From Crotalaria pallida (Eukaryota > Streptophyta > Magnoliopsida > Fabales > Fabaceae): 64,000 bases of DNA. Both the position numbers and the translations under genes were made by a program. Under the pieces are notes generated by a model, which worked only from the letters and a program-made list of their open reading frames with translations, ran no database searches and was not told where the DNA came from. The DNA lies in assembly GCA_037953625.1 (NCBI GenBank), contig CM075653.1:6820001-6884000 (forward strand). The letters are read 5' to 3'. The first letter of the stretch is position 1. Every line of letters begins with the position of its first letter. Positions 1 to 12,267 of the stretch are shown one piece after another.

Positions 1-480
1 GGTTTGCCTCATTCTTCTTCCATGCAGTAAACAAATCCACAGTGCCAAAAATCCTCCATCCAAATCCTTACACAACCATGACAAAACCATGAGCCTCAGT
101 GCCCTTATACACTGAAACATCTATAAAAGCCTTAAAATCACTGCTCTTATATGAAACATTTGTGTATTTATGTGAAACTAACATCAAAAAACTCCAATAC
201 TCAATGCAAATTCTTTCTATTTTTACTATTCATAACAATGCATCACATTGCCTATCATAAAGACCTTTATGCCAGAAGCTAGCTCAAGTCAAGGCTAGCA
301 TTATACTTCAGATTGTCTTTGCAATAACTTTAATTTGATTGATTAAATTATTTTCAAAATAATAATTAATATTGTTTACTTCAACTCATATATCATAATA
401 TCAGTAGAGAAAGGATTGCTTGCCTCATGTAGGACAGTGGAATATGATAAACAAAGTAATCTTAAACTATGTAGTTATTG
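1..480 (+). repeat. TIR unit B0, 3' part (window-truncated)
   Basis: This is the right half of a B-type unit (it reads gagcctcagtgcc and tatgtgaaactaac). It ends with the 3' terminal inverted repeat, whose outer part is at about 428-475. The outer tip has been replaced by copied sequence, described in the findings. No gene is visible. Confidence 0.85.
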
Positions 481-1063
481 TTTACTTCAACTACTTAGTT
501 TAAGATTACTTTGTTTATCATATTCCACTGTCCTACTTAAAGCAACCAATATTTTCTCTACTAATGTCATAATATTTTAGCCAAAGTAAAAAACATAGAT
601 TATTTTTGAATTTTGACCAATAAAACTAATTTAAAGCATAGACAATCTATTGCAAAAATACCAATCATGGAAGAAGGATGTGAGCTTCGACTTCAGTTAG
701 CTTTTGGGTCTCAAACATTGACGTACACCAGCCTTCATGACATGCTGTGTTGCACTATCTGAAAAGTGAAAACAATTATAGAAAGTGAATTTTTTATTAG
801 AATTATTTACATAACTAGTAAATATTTAATTAATTATTTTTTTATTAGATTAATAATGGTTGAATATGAAAAATTATAGTTAACCTCAAAATTTAAACTA
901 TTTGATTGAAAAGATTATATTAGAATAAATATGGAATTATTAAGATTCATTTATTGACATGAACTAACATTAATCATAGAATTTTCTCTTTTTAACCAAA
1001 TAAGAATTGAATTTGTTAATTTTTAACCAAATAAGTAATCTTAAACTATGTAGTTAATGTCCT
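481..1063 (+). repeat. TIR unit C1 (short type)
   Basis: Short C unit. A 5' TIR is followed by about 110 bp homologous to the A/B core, then about 240 bp of AT-rich sequence unique to C. The 3' end is not a full TIR but only its last ~30 bp, introduced by two copies of a ~16-bp motif (ttttaaccaaataag). The 5' tip is disturbed by the templated insertion at 476-492. Confidence 0.85.
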
Positions 1064-2439
1064 CGAAAATAACTACAAAGTTTAAGATTACTTTGTTTAT
1101 CATATTCCACTGTCCTACTTAAAGCAACCAATATTTTCTCTACTAATGTCATAATATTTTAGCCAAAGTAAACAACATAGATTATTTTTGAATTTTGACC
1201 AATAAAACTAATTTAAAGCATAGACAATCTATTGCAAAAATACCAATCGTGGAAGAAGGGTGTGAGCTTCGACTTCAATTAGCTTTTGGGTAATTTTGAT
1301 CTTGAAGATTTAGGTACCCGAGCCTTCATGGCATGTGGTATTGCACTGTCTGAAAAGTGAAAACCAATAGCAAAAGAATTTATTATACCATGGGTGAGGA
1401 AATCAATCAAATGAGGAACAACGATATTTGAGACATTGTCTCATCTCATTCATACCGGAAGAAATTTCATTTAAGCTTATGAAAATTATGATTTATGAAA
1501 TTTAATTCACTAATTTGAAGCAAGCTCGTAGTATAGTCAAGAACATTCACGATACACTAGGCTTCCTCAATCTTTCCTCTAGAAAAAGGATGCTAGCTTT
1601 GTGTATTACTCTAAATCCATTAATGTTATTTGACACTTGTTGCTTCTTGAGTAGAGAAAAGACTTCATCTGCACAAAGTATGAAGAGATAAGGTGACAAG
1701 GAATCACCTTGGTGGAGTCATCTTTGAGAAGAGAAATGATATAAGAAAAAAGTCATTTCATCAAGACTTGGACTGCCTAGAGCATAATGAGGCAAAAAAA
1801 ACCAACAATCTTATTCTCCATCCTAGATACAAAAGCTGAAAAGCAAGTTCAAGACGGGAAAAATCTTTATCAACCTTTATGCAGTCCTGCACCATGGCTC
1901 CAAAGTGGGTTTGGTTTTCCTCATTCTTCTTCCATGCATTAAACAAATCCAGAGTGCCAAAAATCCTCCATCCAAATCCTCACACAACCATGCCAAAACC
2001 ATGAGCCTCAATGCCCTTATACACTGAAACATCTATAAAAGCCTTAAAATCACTGCTCTTATATGAAACATTTGTGTATTTATGTTAAACTAACATCCAA
2101 AAACTCCAATACTCAATGCAAATACTTTCTATTTTTACTATTCATAACAGTGCATCACATTGCCTATCATAAAGACCTTTATGCCAAAAGCTAGCTCAAG
2201 TCAAGGCTAGCATTATCTTTCCCCCATAGGTATCTATACTTCAGATTGTCTTTGCAATAACTTTAATTTGATTGATTAAATTATTTTCAAAATAATAATT
2301 AATATTGTTTACTTCAACTCATATATCATAATATCAGTAGAGAAAGGATTGCTTGCCTCATGTAGGACAATGGAATATGATAAACAAAGTAATCTTAAAC
2401 TATGTAGTTAATGTGATCTTAAACTATGTAGTTAATGTC
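1064..2439 (+). repeat. TIR unit A1
   Basis: A-type unit (aaatcaatcaaatg, ctgcacaaag). Its 5' tip is degraded (gaaaataactacaaag). The core carries the minus-strand LINE RT fragment at about 1550-1946. The A-run near 1797 is one base longer than in other A units, which breaks the frame. The 3' tip is partly duplicated (2396-2440). Confidence 0.85.
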
Positions 2440-3788
2440 ACATTAACTACATAGTTTAAGATTACTTTGTTTATCATATTCCACTGTCCTACTTAAAGCA
2501 ACCAATATTTTCTCTACTAATGTCATAATATTTTAGCCAAAGTAAACAACATAGATTATTTTTGAATTTTGACCAATAAAACTAATTTAAAGCATAGACA
2601 ATCTATTGCAAAAATACCAATCGTGGAAGAAGGGTGTGAGCTTCGACTTCAATTAGCTTTTCGGTAATTTTGATCTTGAAGATTTAGGTACCCGAGCCTT
2701 CATGACATGTGGTATTGCACTGTCTGAAAAGTGAAAACCAATAGCAAAAGAATTTATTATACCATGGATGAGGAAATCAAATTAATGAGGAACAACGATA
2801 TTTGAGACATTGTCTCATCTCATTCATATCGGAATAAATATCATTTAAGCTTATGAAAATTATGATTTATGAAATTTAATTCACTAATTTGAAGCAAGCT
2901 CGTAGTATAGTCAAGAACATTCACGATACACTAGGCTTCCTCAATCTTTCCTCTAGAAAAAGGATGCTTGCTTTGTGTATTACTCTAAATCCAATAAGGT
3001 TATTTGACACTTGTTGCTTCTTGAGTAGAGAAAAGACTTCATCTGCAAAAAGTATGAAGAGATAAGGTGACAAGGAATCACCTTGGTGGAGTCATCTTTG
3101 AGAAGAGAACTGATATAAGAAAAAAGGCATTTCATCAAGACTTGGACTGCCTAGAGCATAATGAGGCAAAAAACCAACAATCTTATTCTCCATCCTAGAT
3201 ACAAAAGCTGAAAAGCAAGTTCAAGACGGGAAAAATCTTTATCAACCTCTATGCAGTCCTGCACCATGGCTCCAAAGTGGGTTTGGTTTGCCTCATTCTT
3301 CTTTCATGCATGAAACAAATCCACAGTGCCAAAAATCCTCCATCCAAATCCTCACACAACCATGACAAAACCATGACCTCAGTGCCCTTATACACTGAAA
3401 CATCTATAAAAGCCTTAAAATCACTGCTCTTATATGAAACATTTGTGTATTTATGTGAAACTAACATCAAAAAACTCCAATACTCAATGCAAATACTTTA
3501 TATTTTCACTATTCATAACAATGCATCACATTGCCTATCATAAAGACCTTTATGCCAGAAGCTAGCTCAAGTCAAGGCTAGCATTATCTTTCCCCCATAG
3601 GTATCTATACTTCAGATTGTCTTTGCAATAACTTTAATTTGATTGATTAAATTATTTTCAAAATAATAATTAATATTGTTTACTTCAACTCATATATCAT
3701 AATATCAGTACAGAAAGGATTGCTTGCCTCATGTAGGACAGTGGAATATGATAAACAAAGTAATCTTAAACTATGTAGTTAATGTCGA
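2440..3788 (+). repeat. TIR unit B1
   Basis: B-type unit, recognised by aaatcaaattaatg, ctgcaaaaag, gagaactgat and a six-A run in the core. It has full TIRs at both ends. The RT fragment lies on the minus strand at about 2930-3310. Junction to C2 reads gtc-ga-gac. Confidence 0.88.
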
Positions 3789-4371
3789 GACATTAACTAC
3801 ATAGTTTAAGATTACTTTGTTTATCATATTCCACTGTCCTACTTAAAGCAACCAATATTTTCTCTACTAATGTCATAATATTTTAGCCAAAGTAAAAAAC
3901 ATAGATTATTTTTGAATTTTGACCAATAAAACTAATTTAAAGCATAGACAATCTATTGCAAAAATACCAATCATGGAAGAAGGATGTGAGCTTCGACTTA
4001 AGTTAGCTTTTGGGTCTCAAACATTGAGGTACACCAGCCTTCATGACATGCTGTGTTGCATTATCTGAAAAGTGAAAACAATTATAGAAAGTGAATTTTT
4101 TATTAGAATTATTTACATAACTAGTAAATATTTAATTAATTATTTTTTTTATTAGATTGATAATGGTTGAATATGAAAAATTATAGTTAACCTCAAAATT
4201 TAAACTATTTGATTGAAAAGATTATATTAGAATAAATATGGAATTATTAAGATTCATTTATTGACATGAACTAACATTAATCATAGAATTTTCTCTTTTT
4301 AACCAAATAAGAATTGAATTTGTTAATTTTTAACCAAATAAGTAATCTTAAACTATGTAGTTAATGTCCTC
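3789..4371 (+). repeat. TIR unit C2 (short type)
   Basis: C unit with the same design as C1: a full 5' TIR, the C-specific AT-rich block, then the last ~30 bp of a TIR. Junction to A2 reads gtc-ctc-gac, the form seen at nearly every C|A joint. Confidence 0.9.
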
Positions 4372-5720
4372 GACATTAACTACATAGTTTAAGATTACTT
4401 TGTTTATCATATTCCACTGTCCTACTTAAATCAACCAATATTTTCTCTACTAATGTCATAATATTTTTGCCAAAGTAAACAACATAGATTATTTTTGAAT
4501 TTTGACCAATAAAACTAATTTAAAGCATAGACAATCTATTGCAAAAATACCAATCGTGGAAGAAGGGTGTGAGCTTCGACTTCAATTAGCTTTTGGGTAA
4601 TTTTGATCTTGAAGATTTAGGTACCCGAGCCTTCATGGCATGTGGTATTGCACTGTCTGAAAAGTGAAAATTAATAGCAAAAGAATTTATTATACCATGG
4701 GTGAGGAAATCAATCTAATGAGGAACAACGATATTTGAGACATTGTCTCATCTCATTCATACCGGAAGAAATTTCATTTAAGCTTATGAAAATTATGATT
4801 TATGAAATTTAATTCACTAATTTGAAGCAAGCTCGTAGTATAGTCAAGAACATTCACGATACACTAGGCTTCCTCAATCTTTCCTCTAGAAAAAGGATGC
4901 TAGCTTTGTGTATTACTCTAAATCCATTAAGGTTATTTGACACTTGTTGCTTCTTGAGTAGAGAAAAGACTTCATCTGCACAAAGTATGAAGAGATAAGG
5001 TGACAAGGAATCACCTTGCTGGAGTCATCTTTGAGAAGAGAAATGATATAAGAAAAAAGGCATTTCATCGAGACTTCGACTGCCTAGGGCATAATGAGTC
5101 AAAAAAACCAACAATCTTATTCTCCATCCTAGATACAAAAGCTGAAAAGCAAGTTCAAGAGGGGAAAAATCTTTATCAACCTCTATGCAGTCCTACACCA
5201 TGGCTCCAAAGTGGGTTTGGTTTGCCTCATTCTTCTTCCATGCATTAAACTAATCCACAGTGCAAAAATCCTCCATCCAAATCCTCACACAACCATGCCA
5301 AAACCATGAGCCTCAATGCCCTTATACACTGAAACATCTATAAAAGCCTTAAAATCACTGCTCTTATATGAAACATTTGTGTATTTATGTTAAACTAACA
5401 TCCAAAAACTCCAATACTCAATGCAAATACTTTCTATTTTTACTATTCATAACAGTGCATCACATTGCCTAACATAAAGACCTTTATGCTAAAAGCTAGC
5501 TCAAGTTAAGGCTAGCATTATCTTTCCCCCATAGGTATCTATACTTCAGATTGTCTTTGCACTAACTTTAATTTGATTGATTAATTTATTTTCAAAATAA
5601 TAATTAATATTGTTTACTTCAACTCATATATCATAATATCAGTAGAGAAAGGATTGCTTGCCTAATGTAGGACAGTGGAATATGATAAACAAAGTAATCT
5701 TAAACTATGTAGTTAATGTC
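4372..5720 (+). repeat. TIR unit A2
   Basis: Good example of a complete A unit. The 5' TIR is 4372 to about 4557. Core is about 4558-5533. The 3' TIR is about 5534-5720. Reverse-complementing the 3' end recovers the 5' end: the outer ~52 bp match almost perfectly (tip GACATTAACTACATAG), and blocks such as tttctctact, aagtaaacaa and gacaatct match further in. Target duplications cannot be seen because units abut one another. Confidence 0.9.
4866..5250 (-). pseudogene. LINE-type reverse transcriptase fragment (core of unit A2)
   Basis: The minus strand reads QQGDSLSPYLFILCADE, the plant LINE RT block usually seen as RGLRQGDPLSPYLFILCAE, followed by a frame through VFSLLKKQQVSNNLNGFRV. An in-frame TGA stands where the family has the glycine codon GGA just before this block. 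Upstream in translation, DKDFSRLELAF resembles motif A (KAFDRLEWAF) with the catalytic Asp replaced by Ser; this part is a weaker match. The FADD motif of the catalytic core is absent, apparently deleted between HKAS and ILFLEE. It cannot encode an active enzyme. Each A and B unit has the same fragment at roughly 495-880 bp from its left end; B units also differ by one A in a homopolymer. The 82-codon plus-strand frame at 5000-5248 is its antisense. Confidence 0.75.
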
Positions 5721-7053
5721 GATATTAACTACATAGTTTAAGATTACTTTGTTTATCATATTCCACTGTCCTACTTAAAGCAACCAATATTTTCTCTACT
5801 AATGTCATAATATTTTAGCCAAAGTAAACAACATAGATTATTTTTGAATTTTGACCAATAAAACTAATTTAAAGCATAGACAATCTATTGCATAAATACC
5901 AATCGTGGAAGAAGGGTGTGAGCTTCGACTTCAATTAGCTTTTGGATAATTTTGATCTTGAAGATTTTGGTACCCAAGCCTTCATGACATGTGGTATTGC
6001 ACTGTCTGAAAAGTGAAAACCAATAGCAAAAGAATTTATTATACCATGGGTGAGGAAATCAAATTAATGAGGAACAACTATATTTGAGACATTGTCTCAT
6101 CTCATTCATACCGGAAGAAATTTCATTTAATCTTATGAAAATTAATTCACTAATTTGAAGCAAGCTCGTAGTATAGTCAAGAACATTCACGATACACTAG
6201 GCTTCCTCAATCTTTCCTCTAGAAAAAGGATGCTAGCTTTGTGTATTACTCTAAATCCATTAATGTTATTTGACACTTGTTGCTTCTTGAGTAGAGAAAA
6301 GACTTCATCTGCAAAAAGTATGAAGAGATAAGGTGACAAGGAATCACCTTGGTGGAGTCATCTTTGAGAAGAGAACTGATATAAGAAAAAAGGCATTTCA
6401 TCAAGACTTGGATTGCCTAGAGCATAATGAGGCAAAAAACCAACAATCTTATTCTCCATTCTAGATACAAAAGCTGAAAAGCAAGTTCAAGACGGGAAAA
6501 ATCTTTATCAACCTCTATGCAGTCCTGCACCATGGCTCCAAAGTGGGTTTGGTTTGCCTCATTCTTCTTCCATGCATTAAACAAATCCACATTGCCAAAA
6601 ATCCTCCATCCAAATCCTCACACAACCATGCCAAAACCATGAGCCTCAGTGCCCTTATACACTGAAACATCTATAAAAGCCTTAAAATCACTGCTCTTAT
6701 ATGAAACATTTGTGTATTTATGTGAAACTAACATCAAAAAACTCCAATACTCAATGCAAATACTTTCTATTTTTACTATTCATAATAGTGCATCACATTG
6801 CCTATCATAAAGACCTTTATGCCAGAAGCTAGCTCAAGTCAAGGCTAGCATTATCTTTCCCCCATAGGTATCTATACTTCAGATTGTCTTTGCAATAACT
6901 TTAATTTGATTGATTAAATTATTTTCAAAATAATAATTAATATTGTTTACTTCAACTCATATATCATAATATCAGTAGAGAAAGGATTGCTTGCCTCATG
7001 TAGGACAGTGGAATATGATAAACAAAGTAATCTTAAACTATGTAGTTAATGTC
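5721..7053 (+). repeat. TIR unit B2
   Basis: B-type unit with full TIRs. A ~20-bp piece is missing near 6135, where neighbouring units read atgatttatgaaatttaa. RT fragment on the minus strand is at about 6190-6570. The 5' tip has one change (gatattaac), which breaks the palindrome at one position. Confidence 0.88.
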
Positions 7054-7635
7054 GACATTAACTACATAGTTTAAGATTACTTTGTTTATCATATTCCACT
7101 GTCCTACTTAAAGCAACCAATATTTTCTCTACTAATGTCATAATATTTTAGCCGAAGTAAAAAACATAGATTATTTTTGAATTTTGACCAATAAAACTAA
7201 TTTAAAGCATAGACAATCTATTGCAAAAATACCAATCATGGAAGAAGGATGTGAGCTTCGACTTCAGTTAGCTTTTGGGTCTCAAACATTGAGGTACACC
7301 AGCCTTCATGACATGTTGTGTTGCACTATCTGAAATGTGAAAACAATTATAGAAAGTGAATTTTTTATTAGAATTATTTACATAACTAGTAAATATTTAA
7401 TTAATTATTTTTTTATTAGATTGATAATGGTTGAATATGAAAAATTATAGTTAACCTAAAAATTCAAACTATTTGATTGAAAAGATTATATTAGAATAAA
7501 TATGGAATTATTAAGATTCATTTATTGACATGAACTAACATTAATCGTAGAATTTTCTCTTTTTAACCAAATAAGAATTGAATTTGTTAATTTTTAACCA
7601 AATAAGTAATCTTAAACTATGTAGTTAATGTCCTC
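7054..7635 (+). repeat. TIR unit C3 (short type)
   Basis: C unit opening the third C-A-B block. Its left junction reads gtcgac with no spacer, so the two TIRs form a perfect palindrome. It shares variants with C4 (gccgaagtaaaaaac, tgaaatgtgaaaac). Confidence 0.9.
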
Positions 7636-8986
7636 GACATTAATTACATAGTTTAAGATTACTTTGTTTATCATATTCCACTGTCCTACTTAAAGCAACC
7701 AATATTTTCTCTACTAATGTCATAATATTTTAGCCAAAGTAAACAACATAGATTATTTTCGAAATTTTGACCAATAAAACTAATTTAAAGCATAGACAAT
7801 CTATTGCAAAAATACCAATCGTGGAAGAAGGGTGTGAGCTTCGACTTCAATTAGCTTTTGGGTAATTTTGATCTTGAAGACTTAGGTACTCGAGCCTTCA
7901 TGGCATGTGGTATTGCACTGTCTGAAAAGTGAAAACCAATAGCAAAAGAATTTATTATACCATGGGTGAGGAAATCAATCTAATGAGGAACAACGATATT
8001 TGAGACATTGTCTCATCTCATTCATACCGGAAGAAATTTCATTTAAGCTTATGAAAATTATGATTTATGAAATTTAATTCACTAATTTGAAGCAAGCTCG
8101 TAGTATAGTCAAGAACATTCACGATACACTAGGCTTCCTCAATCTTTCCTCTAGAAAAAGGATGCTAGCTTTGTGTATTACTCCAAATCCATTAAAGTTA
8201 TTTGACACTTGTTGCTTCTTGAGTAGAGAAAAGACTTCATCTGCACAAAGTATGAAGAGATAAGGTGACAAGGAATCACCTTGGTGGAGTCATCTTTGAG
8301 AAGAGAATTGATATAAGAAAAAAGGCATTTCATCAAGACTTGGACTGCCTAGAGCATAATGAGGCAAAAAAACCAACAATCTTATTCTCCATCCTAGATA
8401 CAAAAGCTGAAAAGCAAGTTCAAGACGGGAAAAATCTTTATCAACCTCTATGCAGTCCTGCACCATGGCTCCAAAGTGGGTTTGGTTTGCCTCATTCTTC
8501 TTCCTTGCATTAAACTAATCCACAGTGCCAAAAATCCTCCATCCAAATCCTCACACAACCATGCCAAAACCATGAGCCTCAATGCCCTTATACACTGAAA
8601 CATCTATAAAAGCCTTAAAATCACTGCTCTTATATGAAACATTTGTGTATTTATGTTAAACTAACATCCAAAAACTCCAATACTCAATGCAAATACTTTC
8701 TATTTTTACTATTCATAACAGTGCATCACATTGCCTATCATAAAGACCTTTATGCCAAAAGCTAGCTCAAGTCAAGGCTAGCATTATCTTTCCCCCATAG
8801 GTATCTATACTTCAGATTGTCTTTGCAATAACTTTAATTTGATTGATAAAATTATTTTCAAAATAATAATTAATATTGTTTACTTCAACTCATATATCAT
8901 AATATCAGTAGAGAAAGGATTGCTTGCCTCATGTAGGACAATGGAATATGATAAACAAAGTAATCTTAAACTATGTAGTTAATGTC
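7636..8986 (+). repeat. TIR unit A3
   Basis: A-type unit with the private variants gattattttcgaaat and ggtactcgagcc, shared with A4 and A5. RT fragment on the minus strand is at about 8130-8515. 3' junction reads gtcacatt. Confidence 0.9.
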
Positions 8987-10334
8987 ACATTAACTACATA
9001 GTTTAAGATTACTTTGTTTATCTTATTCCACTGTCCTACTTAAAGCAACCAATATTTTCTCTACTAATGTCATAATATTTTAGCCAAAGTAAACAACATA
9101 GATTATTTTTGAATTTTGACCAATAAAACTAATTTAAAGCATAGACAATCTATTGCAAAAATACCAATCGTGGAAGAAGGGTGTGAGCTTCGACTTCAAT
9201 TAGCTTTTGGGTAATTTTGATCTTGAAGATTTAGGTTTCCGAGCCTTCATGACATGTGGTATTGCACTGTCTGAAAAGTGAAAACCAATAGCAAAAGAAT
9301 TTATTATACCATGGGTGAGGAAATCAAATTAATGAGGAACAACTATATTTGAGACATTGTCTCATCTCATTCATACCGGAAGAAATTTCATTTAAGCTTA
9401 TGAAAATTATGATTTATGAAATTTAATTCACTAATTTGAAGCAAGCTCGTAGTATAGTCAAGAACATTCACGATACACTAGGCTTCCTCAATCTTTCCTC
9501 TAGAAAAAGGATGCTAGCTTTGTGTATTACTCTAAATCCATTAATGTTATTTGACACTTGTTGCTTCTTGAGTAGAGAAAAGACTTCATCTGCAAAAAGT
9601 ATGAAGAGATAAGGTGACAAGGAATCACCTTGGTGGAGTCATCTTTGATAAGAGAACTGATATAAGAAAAAAGGCATTTCATCAAGACTTGGATTGCCTA
9701 GAGCATAATGAGGCAAAAAACCAACAATCTTATTCTCCATTCTAGATACAAAAGCTGAAAAGCAAGTTCAAGACGAGAAATATCTTTATCAACCTCTATG
9801 CAGTCCTGCACCATGGCTCCAAAGTGGGTTTGGTTTGCCTCATTCTTCTTCCATGCATTAAACAAATCCACAGTGCCAAAAATCCTCCATCCAAATCCTC
9901 ACACAACCATGCCAAAACCATGAGCCTCAGTGCCCTTATACACTGAAACATCTATAAAAGCCTTAAAATCACTGCTCTTATATGAAACATTTGTGTATTT
10001 ATGTGAAACTAACATAAAAAAACTCCAATACTCAATGCAAATACTTTCTATTTTTACTATTCATAATAGTGCATCACATTGCCTATCATAAAGACCTTTA
10101 TGCCAGAAGCTAGCTCAAGTCAAGGCTAGCATTATCTTTCCCCTATAGGTATCTATACTTCAGATTGTCTTTGCAATAACTTTAATTTGATTGATTAAAT
10201 TATTTTCAAAATAATAATTAATATTGTTTACTTCAACTCATATATCATAATATCAGTAGAGAAAGGATTGCTTGCCTCATGTAGGACAGTGGAATATGAT
10301 AAACAAAGTAATCTTAAACTATGTAGTTAATGTC
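8987..10334 (+). repeat. TIR unit B3
   Basis: B-type unit almost identical to B4 (both read ggtttccgagcc and tttgataagagaactg). RT fragment on the minus strand is at about 9480-9860. Confidence 0.9.
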
Positions 10335-10916
10335 GACATTAACTACATAGTTTAAGATTACTTTGTTTATCATATTCCACTGTCCTACTTAAAGCAACCA
10401 ATATTTTCTCTACTAATGTCATAATATTTTAGCCGAAGTAAAAAACATAGATTATTTTTGAATTTTGACCAATAAAACTAATTTAAAGCATAGACAATCT
10501 ATTGCAAAAATACCAATCATGGAAGAAGGATGTGAGCTTCGACTTCAGTTAGCTTTTGGGTCTCAAACATTGAGGTACACCAGCCTTCATGACATGTTGT
10601 GTTGCACTATCTGAAATGTGAAAACAATTATAGAAAGTGAATTTTTTATTAGAATTATTTACATAACTAGTAAATATTTAATTAATTATTTTTTTATTAG
10701 ATTGATAATGGTTGAATATGAAAAATTATAGTTAACCTAAAAATTCAAACTATTTGATTGAAAAGATTATATTAGAATAAATATGGAATTATTAAGATTC
10801 ATTTATTGACATGAACTAACATTAATCGTAGAATTTTCTCTTTTTAACCAAATAAGAATTGAATTTGTTAATTTTTAACCAAATAAGTAATCTTAAACTA
10901 TGTAGTTAATGTCCTC
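10335..10916 (+). repeat. TIR unit C4 (short type)
   Basis: C unit nearly identical to C3. Left junction is gtcgac with no spacer. Confidence 0.9.
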
Positions 10917-12267
10917 GACATTAATTACATAGTTTAAGATTACTTTGTTTATCATATTCCACTGTCCTACTTAAAGCAACCAATATTTTCTCTACTAATG
11001 TCATAATATTTTAGCCAAAGTAAACAACATAGATTATTTTCGAAATTTTGACCAATAAAACTAATTTAAAGCATAGACAATCTATTGCAAAAATACCAAT
11101 CGTGGAAGAAGGGTGTGAGCTTCGACTTCAATTAGCTTTTGGGTAATTTTGATCTTGAAGACTTAGGTACTCGAGCCTTCATGGCATGTGGTATTGCACT
11201 GTCTGAAAAGTGAAAACCAATAGCAAAAGAATTTATTATACCATGGGTGAGGAAATCAATCTAATGAGGAACAACGATATTTGAGACATTGTCTCATCTC
11301 ATTCATACCGGAAGAAATTTCATTTAAGCTTATGAAAATTATGATTTATGAAATTTAATTCACTAATTTGAAGCAAGCTCGTAGTATAGTCAAGAACATT
11401 CACGATACACTAGGCTTCCTCAATCTTTCCTCTAGAAAAAGGATGCTAGCTTTGTGTATTACTCTAAATCCATTAAGGTTATTTGACACTTGTTGCTTCT
11501 TGAGTAGAGAAAAGACTTCATCTGCACAAAGTATGAAGAGATAAGGTGACAAGGAATCACCTTGGTGGAGTCATCTTTGAGAAGAGAAATGATATAAGAA
11601 AAAAGGCATTTCATCAAGACTTGGACTGCCTAGAGCATAATGAGGCAAAAAAACCAACAATCTTATTCTCCATCCTAGATACAAAAGCTGAAAAGCAAGT
11701 TCAAGACGGGAAAAATCTTTATCAACCTCTATGCAGTCCTGCACCATGGCTCCAAAGTGGGTTTGGTTTGCCTCATTCTTCTTCCATGCATTAAACTAAT
11801 CCACAGTGCCAAAAATCCTCCATCCAAATCCTCACACAACCATGCCAAAACCATGAGCCTCAATGCCCTTATACACTGAAACATCTATAAAAGCCTTAAA
11901 ATCACTGCTCTTATATGAAACATTTGTGTATTTATGTTAAACTAACATCCAAAAACTCCAATACTCAATGCAAATACTTTCTATTTTTACTATTCATAAC
12001 AGTGCATCACATTGCCTATCATAAAGACCTTTATGCCAAAAGCTAGCTCAAGTCAAGGCTAGCATTATCTTTCCCCCATAGGTATCTATACTTCAGATTG
12101 TCTTTGCAATAACTTTAATTTGATTGATAAAATTATTTTCAAAATAATAATTAATATTGTTTACTTCAACTCATATATCATAATATCAGTAGAGAAAGGA
12201 TTGCTTGCCTCATGTAGGACAATGGAATATGATAAACAAAGTAATCTTAAACTATGTAGTTAATGTC
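10917..12267 (+). repeat. TIR unit A4
   Basis: A-type unit differing from A3 by only a few bases that I can see (for example gagaaatgat versus gagaattgat). RT fragment on the minus strand is at about 11412-11796. Confidence 0.9.

Noticed and set aside
5000..5248. 82-codon plus-strand ORF starting MTRNHLGG, kept open in many A units
   Set aside because: It runs antisense to the LINE RT fragment, matches no family I know, and its conservation is explained by recent duplication of the unit. A one-base homopolymer change closes it in B units.
7000..7110. MicroRNA precursor at TIR joints
   Set aside because: The hairpin is near-perfect with almost no loop and belongs to transposon ends. siRNA is possible, but there is no sign of a miRNA-type stem with bulges.
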